Positions 11,190 through 22,318 are shown, numbered from the stretch's first letter. The stretch: DNA of 64,000 nt from Petaurus breviceps papuanus (GCA_028583685.1 JAMXIF010001194.1:3326170-3390169); one strand, 5' to 3'. The notes: generated by a model not told the origin, from the letters alone. A program made the numbers and translations.

Positions 11190-11320
11190 TAGCCAATGGC
11201 AGACAGCTAGGTAGCATAGTGGCTTGGAGACAGGAGGACCTGAGTTCAAATCCTGCCTAGATATTTACTAGGTGTCGGATTCTAGCATCTACTTAATCTT
11301 CCTCAGCCTCAGTTTCCTCA
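11190..11320 (+). repeat. Diverged tRNA-derived SINE
   Basis: Head CAGCTAGGTAGCATAGTGGC, then AGGAGGACCTGAGTTCAAAT and CTCAGTTTCCTCATA. The tail part is degraded. Confidence 0.65.
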
Positions 11321-11404
11321 TAACACTTTTTGTCTAAACCAGTCATTTGGCTCATTTGTCCAGATAAACCAAATACTTGTTTGTACTATTATTAACAACC
11401 TTTC

Positions 11405-11515
11405 GACTAGACTGTAAGCTCCTTTGGGGCAAAGATGGTGTAATTGACTTCTTTTGATTTCCCCCACAGTTCAGTGCAGGGCTAGGCATATAATAAAAGC
11501 ACTCAAAAGTTAGAT
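11405..11515 (+). repeat. L2 3' end
   Basis: GACTGTAAGCTCCTTTGGGG, GTTCAGTGCAGGGCTAGGCA and TAATAAAAGCACTCAA are the usual L2 3' terminal words. Confidence 0.65.
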
Positions 11516-11589
11516 GAATAAATCAATAAGTGGAAATATTTGGATGGAATGAAATAACCTCTGTGATTCTCTCCTTCTAGGAGTATGGT

Positions 11590-11780
11590 TTGGAGGAATT
11601 AAAACCTCAAAGCATTTTTCTATAAAACCAGGAAACTACCCCCCTCACAGGCCTCAGTTTCCTCATCTGAAAAATAAGGAGGTTGGATTAGAACGACTCT
11701 AAGGTCTGTCTACCACTGAACTCCTACATTCTATGTTCTAAGACCTCTTCCAGCTTTAACGCTTTTTGTTCTTTGTTGCA
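11590..11780 (+). repeat. MIR relic
   Basis: CCTCAGTTTCCTCATCTGAA, GGTTGGATTAGAACGACTC and repeated TCTAAGACC words mark the MIR right half. Confidence 0.6.
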
Positions 11781-11789
11781 AGGTCCCTT

Positions 11790-12280
11790 TAATGCCTGAT
11801 ATTCTATGCAATAACAATTCTGTGAAATTTATTAATATCAAACTGTGCACATGTCTACTGAAAACACAAGTCAGATAATCAGAGGAATTATAACGAAATG
11901 ATAGCTAGTATTATGGAGCCTGCCTTTTTTTTTTCTAACATGGATACTTCTGTTGCTGACTCAAGTCTAAAGAGGATTACAGCTGCTCAGCTTTCATAAA
12001 TCTTGATATGAACAAATTATGCTAAGCTGGCCTCACTCGACTTCTGCAAAGTGGTCTCATATAGACCAAGTGGGCAGATGCAGAAGGCATCCAAAATGAT
12101 GGCTTCCTGATGAATCAAGGGTGCTCTGCAAACTAACCCTGACTAGAGAGTGGGGACTATTTTGTCTCTCTCATTTCTCATCCCTAGAAAGCAACTATAC
12201 TCAGGTCAGTCACATACAGATGAGTGCTGTCAAACTGGACCTAAGGATGATAGGCACTCCTTGGATCCCATCTGCATTCT
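11790..12280. other. Unassigned intergenic DNA
   Basis: No repeat or coding signal I can name. Confidence 0.5.
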
Positions 12281-12295
12281 GTTAATCAAATACTT

Positions 12296-12437
12296 TTTTC
12301 TTTTTCTTTGAGGGGGGAAGGCAAGGCAATTGAGGTTAAGTGACTTGCCCAAGGTCATACAGCTAATAAGTGGGTCAAGTGTCTGAGGCTGGATTTGAAC
12401 TCAGGTCCTTCTGACTCTAGGGCCACCTACCTGCCCC
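12296..12437 (-). mobile_element. tRNA-derived SINE with target duplication
   Basis: WSINE1-like in antisense (TTAAGTGACTTGCCCAAGG, GGATTTGAACTCAGGTCC). It is flanked by perfect 13 bp TAATCAAATACTT at 12283-12295 and 12438-12450. Confidence 0.93.
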
Positions 12438-12450
12438 TAATCAAATACTT

Positions 12451-12700
12451 ATTAAGCTTCTTCTGTGGGCCTGACATTGTGCTCTTTACCTTTCCTTAAA
12501 ATTTTTGTTGTTTGTACTCACTTGTTCCAAAGTACTAGATAGTAACTTATTTGATCTTTGATCAAGATCCTTATTTTATAGATAAAGAAATTGAGATTCA
12601 GAGGGGTCAAATGACCTTGCCCAATGTCAGATACAGAAACAAAACTAGAATTCAGATTTCCTGAATTCCACGCCAAGGCTCTTTCCACATGGCCCAAAAC
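12451..12700 (-). repeat. MIR relic
   Basis: TTATAGATAAAGAAATTGAG, CAAATGACCTTGCCC and GAATTCAGATTTCCTGA follow the antisense MIR order. Confidence 0.55.
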
Positions 12701-13139
12701 AACCCTAGAGCTGCAGAAGAGAGCTCAGATCTCTCAAGTGTCCTGTCTTTCGTTTGGCTCCTAAAAGAGAAATATCGTGGTCATGCTAGAGATGATGTCA
12801 TATCCTAGATATGGTATGTTAGAGAAACTAAAGCACAGAGAAGCTAAAATGTTAGAGCTAGAAGGAACTTTAGAGATTTTACAAATAAGGAAACTGAGGC
12901 AGACTAAGGGGAAGGACATAGACTTTGCAGAAGGGAATTTTGTCCGTGTGAACTTTTAACTTGAAGACTTCCAGAGGACAGACAGCAGTCCTATCTTGGA
13001 GCAGGACAATGGCAGGGGTGCTTGCTTTCCCAGTTGTAGCCTGTCACCTCCCCAGTTCCTCCCCTCCTGCTTTACCTCCTTTTCCTGTCATTTTTCTGAC
13101 ATTCATCTTCATCTGCCATTGTTCCTGTAGGCTTGTCCT

Positions 13140-13330
13140 GCTAAGATAAATAGCTCATATTTCTGTAATGCTTCAAGGTTTATGAGTATTTCCAAAGTTT
13201 TTTAAGCCTTCCCTTGCAATGACCCTGAGAGGGAGGCAGGAGTATTACACCCATTTTACAGACAGGAAAACTAAAAGAGAGATGAAGCAACCCAACTGTG
13301 TTTTCATAATCATAAGTGTCAGTGCTTCTT
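13140..13330 (-). repeat. MIR relic
   Basis: Antisense MIR: AATGACCCTGAGAGGGAGG, CCATTTTACAGACAGGAAAA and GATGAAGCAACCC. Confidence 0.55.
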
Positions 13331-13394
13331 ACCTGCCTCATTTTTGACCCTCAGCATAAAGGATTCCCCAAACTTACATATGGGGCAGGAGGTG

Positions 13395-13728
13395 GCACAG
13401 TGCTCACATCTGGGGCAGCTGGGTGGCATGGCGCTCATGTCTGGGGCAGTTAAGTGGCTATGTCTGGGGTAACTAGGACAACAGAGAGCAGGACCTGGAG
13501 TCAGAAAGACTCATCTTCCTGAGCTCAAATCTGGTCTCAGACTCTTACTAGCTGTATGGGCCGTAGTAAGTCATTTAGCCCTGTTTGCCTTGGTTTCCTC
13601 ATCCGTAAAATGAACTGGAGAAGGAAATAGCAGATCACTCCAGGATCTTTGCCAAGGAAACCCCAAATGAGGTCATGAAGAGTTAGCCACGACTGAAAAC
13701 AACCCAACATCAACAACAGCAAAACCTC
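13395..13728 (+). mobile_element. Long tRNA-derived SINE with repeated 5' head
   Basis: Body: CCTGAGCTCAAATCTGGTCT, TTTCCTCATCCGTAAAATG, CCAAGGAAACCCCAAATGAG and a CAACAACAGC tail. Before the body, the head word TGGGGCAGCTGGGTGGC recurs about three to four times with spacers (13380-13480). Confidence 0.75.
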
Positions 13729-13729
13729 A

Positions 13730-14456
13730 TGGATTCACTTCACCAACTAGGGCACAGACCAGGAAAGCCCCCAACCCTGGTGGACCTCTGCCTTTCCTTC
13801 CCATCCTTGGATTGCCAAGCCCAGCTGCTCATACCCTGTTGCTAACAGTCAACATTAACCCACAAAGCTGACAGGCCCAACCTCTCTATAAGCAAATGAT
13901 GCCTTTCTTAAGACACAAGACTATCCTAAGAGTTCAGAGGGAGACAAGCAGCAAAATCTGCCTTGCCTAGCCCTTTTGGCAGGTACTAAGTAGGGAATTC
14001 TTTCAGATCTAGGCTGAGCTGAGGCTGGCAACTACCAGGAACAATGCCCAAATGATGATGAAATACAGGCATTGAGTTGTGATTCTAAGATATATAATTC
14101 TAGAGAAGCAATTAGATGTAAAATAATATGCAATCCCAGATGAGGAAATCAATAATTCCAGGATGTGTCAGGGAGAGGACAAGGCAGAGAAAGCTCCTCA
14201 GTAAGAAGAAGAAATCAAGATCATTCTGCCTAATAATGATTTAATTAACTGCTGTCACTTCTGGCCAAAGTTTCATAAAAATCTGGGGCAGTTGCCCTTT
14301 CAGGAAGGGGCGACAATTAAGTTTCCATTGTCCCTTGTCTCTGTCTCAGGTCCTCAACCCTACAATCACATTCCATGATATAACTGGAAGGAATCTTACA
14401 ACATAGAATACTGGACCTGACAGGTCAAGAGATTCCAGAATCAAAGCAGACCTTTG
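13730..14456. other. Unassigned intergenic DNA
   Basis: No gene signal. Only vague repeat words near 14380-14420. Confidence 0.5.
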
Positions 14457-14702
14457 GACATATTAATAATAGCTAACGTTTACAGAATGCTTTAATGTTT
14501 GCAAAGCACTTCACATGTTATTTGATTTTCACATCAACCCTGGAAGATAGACACTATTTTTATCCTCATTTTATTAATAAGGAAACAGATGCTAAGAGAG
14601 GGTAAGTGACGTGCCCAATATCACACAGTTAGTAAGTGTTTGAGGTGGGATTTCTAGACTCTGAGTCTGAACTCTTAATATACTGTGCTACCTAGCTACC
14701 TA
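14457..14702 (-). repeat. MIR relic, target of MITE copy 2
   Basis: Antisense MIR with TTTGCAAAGCACTTCACATG, AGAGAGGGTAAGTGACGTGC and GTGCTACCTAGCTACC, ended by the MITE at 14703. Confidence 0.7.
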
Positions 14703-15124
14703 CCGTGTTTCCCCAATAATAAGACACTGTCTTATTATTTTTTTGGACAAAAAAACACCAGAGGGCTTATTTTCAGGGGAGGGCTTATTTTAATGAACAT
14801 TGACAGCAATTTTAATAAACAGGTAAATGAGAACAAAAAAATGTACCTTTATTCAATAAGCAAATCACTGGGGAACAACAGGATGACGCGCTCACTGCTG
14901 CAGCTCTGATTGGATGCAGCTCGGAGCGAGGCATGCGTTTCACGGGGGGGGAGACGGTGCATACAGAGGGTACTGTAATGTAGCATGTAGCACAGGGGAT
15001 CACCTTCACTACAGTAGCAATCTCAATAGGGCTTATTTTCGGGGGAGGGCTTATTTTAGAGGAATCTTACACAGTAAGGGGAGGGCTTATTTTCGGGATA
15101 GGTCTTATTATCGGGGAAACACGG
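14703..15124. mobile_element. TA-flanked MITE, copy 2 (422 bp)
   Basis: Same ends as copy 1 (CCGTGTTTCCCC and GGGGAAACACGG), flanked by TA at 14701-14702 and 15125-15126. From AGCAAATCACTGGGGAA onward it matches copy 1 closely. The block at about 14795-14858 (GAACATTGACAGC ... TACCTTTATTCAATA) replaces a CpG-rich block of copy 1. Confidence 0.88.
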
Positions 15125-15221
15125 TAACATTGCCTCTTGAGTATATCCCCCCTGTCTTTAGAAAGGCCAAGGTCACCCATTGTATATTGGGCCATCACCA
15201 GTCATCTTGACTTTTGTTTCT

Positions 15222-15570
15222 CACTAGATTCTGATGACTCTGGAGGAGAAAGTGAGGCAGAGGTAAGCAAAGTGAGGCTAACAACTTTGCAAAGGTCTGC
15301 CTCACTTAAATCCAATGCACGAGCAAGTCAAGACAACATCCTCAGGGTGGCTAGGCGGCTCAGTGAATAGAGCACTGGCCCTTGGAGTCAGGAAGACCTG
15401 AGTTCAAATGCGGCCTCAGACGCTTAACACAAAAGCTAGCCATGTGACCTCGGGCAAGTCACTTAACCCCAACTGCCCTACCTTCCCCCCTCCAAAAAGC
15501 AAAAAAAAAAAAAGACAACATCCTTGTGATGTCATAGATCCACTTCAAGAATGAAGGACAAACAACATTA
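15222..15570 (+). mobile_element. RTE-type SINE/LINE end split by a younger SINE
   Basis: Outer element: CTGCCTCACTTAAATCCAAT, then GAGCAAGTCAAGACAACATC, resuming after the insert as TGTGATGTCATAGATCC and GAATGAAGGACAAACAAC. A 3' end of this kind is common in marsupials. The frame SDDSGGESEAEVSK across it is not a gene. Confidence 0.65.
15343..15512 (+). mobile_element. tRNA-derived SINE with target duplication
   Basis: Full WSINE1-like unit from GGTGGCTAGGCGGCTCAGTG to CCTCCAAAAAGC plus poly(A). It is flanked by 12 bp AGACAACATCCT at 15331-15342 and 15513-15524. Confidence 0.95.
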
Positions 15571-15726
15571 CCTAACTGCTTAACAACTGTTTATCTCAGT
15601 CTCCTCATCTATAAAATGGGGATAATTATAGCATCTACCTCCCAGGGTTGTTGTGAAGACAGAACAAAACAATATTTATAAAACACTTTGCAAACCTTAA
15701 GGAGATATACAAATGCTAGTTAGTAT
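15571..15726 (+). repeat. MIR right half
   Basis: CTCAGTCTCCTCATCTATAA, CAGGGTTGTTGTGAAGACAG and ACACTTTGCAAACCTTAAGG. Confidence 0.65.
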
Positions 15727-15839
15727 TATACACATAGAGAAAGGTAGAAAAAGCCATCATATCTTCACCAAATTTTATCTAGTAAGCTAAATACTGGGTA
15801 GCGATATTATCCTCAGGAGAGCATTCCAAATGTGATATA

Positions 15840-16205
15840 GCTGAAGGAAGAGGTCCCTGGGACTGGAGTCAGTGGACCCAGGTTCTCATCCCAGCCCTGG
15901 CACTGAGTGGATGGGATTTGTCTTGTCATCTTGTAGGTTGTCTGCGTTTCTTTCTGTAAAATAAGAGAGTATCTACTCTTCCTTTCTCCCTTACAGGTGT
16001 CAATGAGTTGTTAAAAACAACAACCACAAAATACTTTACAGTGTAGGGTAGAGGCCAAGGCACTACCCTGGGTGTAGGAGACCTGACCTGTGTCACCTTG
16101 AGCATGTCAGTTATCATTTCCTAAAGGAAGAGGTTAGACTAGACAGTCACCAAGGTTCCTTCCAGCTTGAACATTTTCTGTTCTGAGTTCTAAGGTCCCT
16201 TCTAA
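15840..16205 (+). repeat. MIR relics with CTAAGGTCCCTTC tail words
   Basis: Two diverged plus-strand MIR units. The second ends in degenerate tandem words AAGGTTCCTTCCAGCTTG and TCTAAGGTCCCTTCTAAC. Confidence 0.55.
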
Positions 16206-16209
16206 CCTT

Positions 16210-16940
16210 ATTTTTCTAAATTTTCTTTATTGGTGTTTTTTCTCCTTTGTGTTGAAGTCATTCCCTAACCACCCCCTCCACACTGAAACCCCATTCTAGA
16301 CAAAAATCAGGCAGGGAATCATGCACTTTCACTTACAAACCTTTTCTGACAATGTATATAATACATATCTGACAGCCTAATATAGTATCCCAATTGATGG
16401 ACACTCACTTGCTTTCCTTGCAGTTCCAATACCTCAAAGAGTAGTGCTATGAATATTCTGATACACGTTGAACTTTTGTTCCTAATTTTTACTTCCTTGG
16501 AGTAAATGCCCACTAGTGAGATGTAAGAGTAGTAATTACTTTTCTTGAATTATTTAACATTGAAATCCAGAATGACTGGACTACTTTACAGCTCTGCCAA
16601 GAATGCACCAATCTTCCCATAATCCCTCTGACATTGAGTACTCGTATCTATTTTCATCTTTTCAAATTTGCATAGAGTGAGTTAAAATTATTTTAATTGA
16701 GAAAGTTAATGAGAGTTTTTAAAATTTGTATTTCTCTTATGATGGTAGATATTTTGAAATGGATTTTGCTCTTTGCAATATAATTCTTAGTGATTTGGAA
16801 CATATTTTCATGTTGTCATTTATAGCTTACAAATCTTATTTTGAAAGCTGTTCGTATCCTTTGACCACATACCTACTGAAGGAATGTTATATGGTTGTGT
16901 TCATTCCTTGTATATTTTGTATATTGGACTTTCATAGGTG
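16210..16940 (-). mobile_element. Old L1 3' part
   Basis: Antisense L1 words CCCAATTGATGGACACTCAC, GCTATGAATATTCTGATACA, CAATCTTCCCATAATCCCTC and TATCCTTTGACCACATACC. Much more diverged than the two long L1 copies. Confidence 0.6.
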
Positions 16941-17089
16941 ATGTTTGATGTTTTTCCTTCCTCCATTCTGCTCTTGTATGTTCTAGTATCAGCTCTTCCA
17001 TTCCATCTATCTTTGGTCTAAGGCTAATTGAAGGCCTAACATTCCATGTTCTAAAATTTCCTGTAGTTCTAAGGTTCTTATATTCTAAT

Positions 17090-17820
17090 GGTCAGCTCTT
17101 TCAACTCTGATATCCTTTCTATCAGTCCATTATTATCAGTCCATTCTATTGTCTCCCTCTCTGTGGGGAAGTTGGAGGAGAATAACATGTGGCCAAACCT
17201 TAGGGTCAGGCACACAGATACACTAAGAACCCACCCAGTGCCCTGCACCGTGCTGAATGTTAGAACAGAAGACACTGCCCCTGCCTGCTGAGCTCAGGGA
17301 CAGAACGGAAAGATTTCAGAGCAAATTAGGTGGAGTTTTAAAACCTTGATGAACAGATCCCAGCTAAGGGATGTCTAAGTAGATTTGAGGGTGAGAGAGG
17401 TCACTTCAATTTCGAGAGTCATAGTATAAGAAAACTAATTTAGAGGGAGGATTTTGTGCTAACTAAATTCCATAGCTATGTTAGTCCCTGTCCAGCCTGA
17501 CCTCCTTCACCTTGTTCATCTCCCTCATCATCATCATCAAAACCTACATTATAGAGCATTTTAAAGTCTTCCTATGTTATATCTCCTTTGCTCTCAAGTT
17601 TTCATAATAATGACCCTGAGGTGCAGCAGGAACCTCCCCCAATAAGCAAAAATTCCATTATTGTGCTTATCAATTAATTTACCAAGACAGGAAAATGTAT
17701 GTAAGAAATATTTTCCAACAATAAATGTTTATGGGGTCTAGTCTATCCTCAGTAAACTGGAAAAATGAAATTATCTAGAATGCATTTTTCTTTCCCAGCA
17801 ATAGCCGTCCTAATTGAGGT
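17090..17820. other. Unassigned intergenic DNA
   Basis: No exon or repeat named with confidence. Confidence 0.5.
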
Positions 17821-18005
17821 ATGAGGCACTATGCTAAAGTGTTAGGAGCTCAAAAATCAGTGAGAAGACCTAAGTGTTAATCCCAGATCTCTGTTACTGG
17901 TTATGCAAGGGGCCCCCTCTGCCCTTCCCTCCTTTTCCATAAAATGAAATTGTTGAACTAAATGATCTCTTCCAATGTGCCCCTTCCAAGAGTCTATGTT
18001 CTATA
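17820..18005 (+). repeat. MIR relic
   Basis: CCATAAAATGAAATTGTTGA and AAATGATCTCTTCCAATGTG mark a diverged MIR right half. Confidence 0.5.
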
Positions 18006-18009
18006 GGCC

Positions 18010-18950
18010 CTGCCACCTCTAATGGTGTCTATGAGAAAAAACATAATTCTGTGCTTTTTCTGTAAAAATAGAATTTTTTACTAAACTGAAGTATGTTACT
18101 AATAGAGCCTAACTTTATAGTTCCAAAATAACATCCAGCTAACACGATATTGAATAAAAATGCTGAGATACACTCTGCTCCCCTCCTCACTACTCTTTAG
18201 CATTAAGAATGTGAATCCTTTCCCTAAAGCTTTAATGTGAGACCCTTCCAGTCTCCTAGCTCCGCTGCTGTGACTTCAAAGTACCTGGCAAGTGGAGCTT
18301 AAATCTTCCTGAAAGCTCCCATACTCTAGGACAAGTCTGCTATCTCAGCCTTTCCCTCACTTAGCTAGAGAAGTAACTGCCCACAGGGGTCCTCCTTGGG
18401 GCTATGCATTTAAAGGGACCGTGCCCCTTTCCTAGAACATACATTTAAAGAGTACAGCACAGAGTTTTAGAAGAAAGCTATAAAGTACTCTCTGTTTTTG
18501 GTTATTCTCCAGAACGTGTAATTTGGTTATCTCTTGCTTCCTTTTCTAATCCAGGCTCTGGAATAAAGCAGCTAAACAGTTGCCATAGCAACCTAGTCCA
18601 TTCCTACAGTCCTGAGAGGCCCTGATTTTTCAGATGGTCTAGCTATCTGGAGGCTAGGTTGGTCAGCCATGCACGGAAATGGGTTTCCCTAGTACCAGGA
18701 GGGAAAGCCCACTCCCTCCCTCTTCCTGAAACTGTCATTGATCACAGCTGCTGCCTATGCCTCCGGGACCAGAGAGATCAGTGGCAGGGAAGGAGGGGCA
18801 TTTAATGCAAACTCCATCCTGCTGCTATTCTCCAGGCGTGGTCCATTTTGCACATTAATTCCCATGTCCCAGGGCTCTTCCCTCACCTACCCTTAGCCAA
18901 GAGGCCTAAACTAAGAGGGAACTGGGGCCTGACTATGTGAGAGAGTTCGT
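18010..18950. other. Repeat-poor intergenic stretch
   Basis: No transposon signature is seen. It contains a palindromic X-box (18579-18592) and the octamer-like TTTAATGCAAA near 18801. It lies about 4 kb beyond the PTGIS 3' end and could be conserved non-coding DNA, which is an inference only. Confidence 0.35.
18579..18592. promoter_or_regulatory. X-box-like RFX site
   Basis: GTTGCCATAGCAAC is a near-perfect palindrome of the X-box type bound by RFX factors. Function is inferred from sequence only. Confidence 0.4.
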
Positions 18951-18954
18951 GTGT

Positions 18955-18972
18955 CTGTCTGTCTGTCTGTGT
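18955..18972. repeat. Short (GTCT)n run
   Basis: About four GTCT units after GTTCGTGT. Confidence 0.9.
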
Positions 18973-19194
18973 ATTTTTTCTTTGTATCTCTTTGTATCTC
19001 TCTGCTCAAGGTAAAGTAGGAATTCGGGGGAATCATCCATTCTTTGGGTTTTTATCAGGCATTGCTCTCTCAGTTCTGCTTTGAACTTTACCACCATGTC
19101 CCAGCATTCTTACAGCATCCATCTGCCCATTCTCCCATTGGTAAATTCCTCCCAGAACCTCCATTTTGAGGAAGGACCCAGGGCCTGTTTCATC

Positions 19195-19350
19195 ATTCCT
19201 CTCCCACCTCTGGCTTCTGGTTCTCCCAGTTTCAACCGCTCCTCAGCTCCCTTTTATGTGTCTTTCCCCTTTAAGAATGTAAGCTCCTTGAGGGCAGATC
19301 CTGTCTTTTTTTTTTTTTTTTTTTGCTTTCATGTATATCATTAGCAGTGT
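19195..19350 (+). repeat. L2-like 3' end with poly(T)
   Basis: AATGTAAGCTCCTTGAGGGC, then CCTGTC and a long T run. Confidence 0.55.
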
Positions 19351-19451
19351 GAGAAATGCTGGCAGTTTGGTTTCCACAGATTCTATAGGAAGAATGGGTG
19401 TTTACATGCAAGAAGGCATAAATCTAGGATTGATCTAGGCTGGTTCAGACC

Positions 19452-19721
19452 TGTTGGGGAATGGTCACCAACTTTTCATTAAAACGAATGCTTAATGGAC
19501 AGGTCGGGAAAGTTGTAACCTAGAAGAGCTGGAGCCAATCCCAGCTCTGAAGGGAGGGACTCTGCAGGAAATTCAAATGAGAACATAAAAAGGGCTTGCC
19601 TTTGTCTGATCTTTTGTAGTCTTTTTCCGGAGACTACCCATTTATTCATTACAGAATAAATGTAAAATAAAGATAATGAAACTCCTTGGATCCTAGACAG
19701 AGCACAGAGATTTTATTTGCA
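19452..19721 (+). mobile_element. Possible solo LTR of an endogenous retrovirus (fossil)
   Basis: A segment of about 270 bp begins TGTTGGGGAATG. It has a TATA-like CATAAAAAGGG, a stretch GTAGTCTTTTTCCGGAGACT, a signal AATAAAGATAATG, and ends TTTATTTGCA. This order fits a gammaretrovirus-like or betaretrovirus-like LTR. No internal retroviral region is adjacent and no clear flanking duplication is seen. An old fossil; the borders are approximate. Confidence 0.45.
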
Positions 19722-19724
19722 GCA

Positions 19725-20290
19725 GCAGGTAGCATGTGCCTGGCCCAGAGTAATCACGTAATAAATGCTAATGAATTGATGCTGGTTCATCTAGCCCCTC
19801 CATCCAAGCCAGCAACTGAGAGTTATCTACCATAATAATGTAATTCTCAGCCAGACACACTTCTCTTTCATCCATTCCTTTTTCTTCTCCCTTGGCTATA
19901 TCTCTAACTTGCCAGGTCACCTATTCACTTCCTGTCCCTCAGTTGTACTAGGAACACTTGGACCTTAAAGGGTCATTACCCTTTGTAATGAAAGGAATTG
20001 GCATTTATGAACTTAATGCTGAGGGGAATTTCTTTTTTCTGAAACGTGTAATATTATCTTTTGCAGAAGTTTTTCTCTCTTCTTCTTCCATCCCTTCTTG
20101 GGAAGAGGAAAAAGTTATTACTTAATAATAATGAAGGAATGTGAATGGACCAGCAGCAATCAGGACGTGATGTGACTGACTGACAGGGAGCCCTGGGCTT
20201 GAAGGCTGATGAATGTGTCAGAATATGAGGATGCCAGCAGAGGAGACACGGCTGTGCACCCAAGGCTGCTGGAGCAGCCTGCTACCTGGA
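19725..20290. other. Unassigned; L2 tail near 19730-19780
   Basis: TGTGCCTGGCCCAGAGTAAT and AATAAATGCTAATGAATTGA are L2 3' words. The rest is unassigned. Confidence 0.45.
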
Positions 20291-20369
20291 GATGTCAATT
20301 ATTCCACAAGCCTATTTAAGGGCATCGGAAGAGAGCCTCAGGATTAGAACTGGTACTGATCTTGGAGTT

Positions 20370-20770
20370 GTTGGAAAGTACCAGATGTGATAAAAGAAAG
20401 ACCACAGAATCCAAAAAAGCATGAAAAGACTTACACGAACTGATGCAAAGTGAAGTAAAGATAGCCAAGTAACAGTATGCACAACTACAACAATGTGATG
20501 GAAAGAACAACTATCAGGAAGCAATCCAAAATGAATGTCACAAAATGACAAGGAACAAGCATGGCCTCCAAGTGGAGATGTGAGAAAACACTTCCTCCCT
20601 CTCCCATACAGCGATGGAGGGGACCAGAGCGTGGAACATTGCATGGAATGTCAGATTTTTTTCAATGCAGCAATTGGTTTTGTTGGATTTTTTCTTTTTC
20701 TTCTTTAAAAAAATTCTTTGCTATAAAATCGTATCAATAACAATCAATTTTTTAAAAAGGATAATGGATA
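20370..20770 (+). mobile_element. Old L1 3' end
   Basis: Sense L1 3' words: AAAAGACTTACACGAACTGA, AAGTGAAGTAAAGATAGCC and CAACTACAACAATGTGATGG, followed by a T-rich and A-rich end. Confidence 0.55.
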
Positions 20771-20839
20771 GAAGGCTAGAATGGGGTAAGAATAAATTTG
20801 AAGAGCTTCTATGGCGGAGGGTATTTATGTTGGATATTT

Positions 20840-22318
20840 AGGGGTTTGTGGGGAGGTGTGTCCAATGGAAGTGAGAGTGGAGAGGGAGCGTACTGTACAT
20901 GTTGGCACTGAAGAAGCTGTTCATTTTGAGTGAGTCTATGTGAGCCTTGGATGTAAATGAGTAATTAAATAGAAGAGTGGATTCAGTGAGTATTACAGAA
21001 AGCACCAAGCTGATCAGGCCCAGGTTTCCACAGATCCCTGGCCTGAGCAGTGTAGTATTTAGGAATCTAGGTACTGGTGCCCCCTCCCTCATCCACTATA
21101 TATAGATGTGAGCATGGAAGAATCATGATGACAGTCTGCTCACCAGAATGGATCTTATGTCATTTATCTGAATTGGACACTTTCTGAATCCTTCCTAGCT
21201 TGTTTTGGTAAACACAGTGTCTGTGTGAAGGACACAGGGAACCCCAACGTATGGGACATGCATAACTGGGTGAGGATTATTTGACAGAAGGAAGTGGTGT
21301 AGCATACTCATGTGGGTTAACCCTGATTTGGCATTTATGTTCTAGGATGTGAGTCACCATTTTCTTTGAAGAACCCAAGTAGAATAATGAGTAGTTGTAT
21401 TGATTCCTGGTCTGAAAGGGAATCCTGTTGCCTATGAACTCAGGCTAACTTTTGAGAGAGAGGACAGCTACCAATCAAGTCAAGGTCTAGCACCCAAATG
21501 AGTAGGTCCTAGAATTGTACACCAAGAGACAGTGGTAGCTAGAGAATATGAAAGGCAATTTGGAATTGGGGGTGCTGGTTTTCCAACATAGGAGGCAAGT
21601 CTTTTAAGAAACCAAGAAAATCAAGAAGGGGCTAGGGCTAGCCCCTCCAAGCCAGGGGTTAGGGATTGGGGAAGTTTGGGAAGTGTTATTGGGAAGCTTT
21701 ACATTGATGATGGATTCTCCACTTGTGCTTCAGAGAGGAGTAGAGTATTAGAGACTGGAAGGGAGTCATTGCTATAAATAGCATTGGTGCATAGTCAGCA
21801 GATCAGCTGATATTTGGCTACTCATTCTGTAGTGACAGGGATAAAAGTCATTAATGGCCCAGGTAAGGCTGAAGTTCTATACTCTCCTTTATGTTATGTG
21901 TGGCCCTAGACTGCCAACTCTTTGGGATAGGCAGGGAATCAACTAATATGGTAGGTCTATGCTCCAGGGAGCATAGCATAGGTCTGTGTGTGAGTCCACA
22001 ACCAGCTTATCCTTGCTCCAAAGTCTAGACAGACTGTATTAAAGTGATGATACATGTCATATGGGTGGCTTAGAGCTGTAGATCTGATCCTTGGTGACTG
22101 AACTCCATCCTCTGCCCCTAATGTAGAGAATGCTAGCAACAGGTAGAAAACAAAGAAAGGAGGAAGCTTTGGCCCAAGCTCAAGGTCCGCCATATTGGTT
22201 CTAGGAAGGAGCTCCCAGGAAGCTGATATGATTAGGCAAAACTTATGAACCAGAAGAATACCATTCTATGCCCTGTTCTGGAAGAGCAGATGAATCTCAT
22301 GACATCAGAAATAGAATC
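20840..22318. other. PTGIS 3' flank, unassigned
   Basis: Immediately 3' of PTGIS. No recognised gene. A minus-strand frame at 21957-22193 begins MADLELGPKLPPFFVFYLLL and looks like a signal peptide, but nothing else supports it. If the PTGIS 3' UTR is long, part of this is UTR. Confidence 0.4.

Noticed and set aside
15137-15370. Frame with SDDSGGESEAEVSK that looks like a nuclear protein exon
   Set aside because: It crosses an RTE-type repeat end into a SINE and has no gene context.
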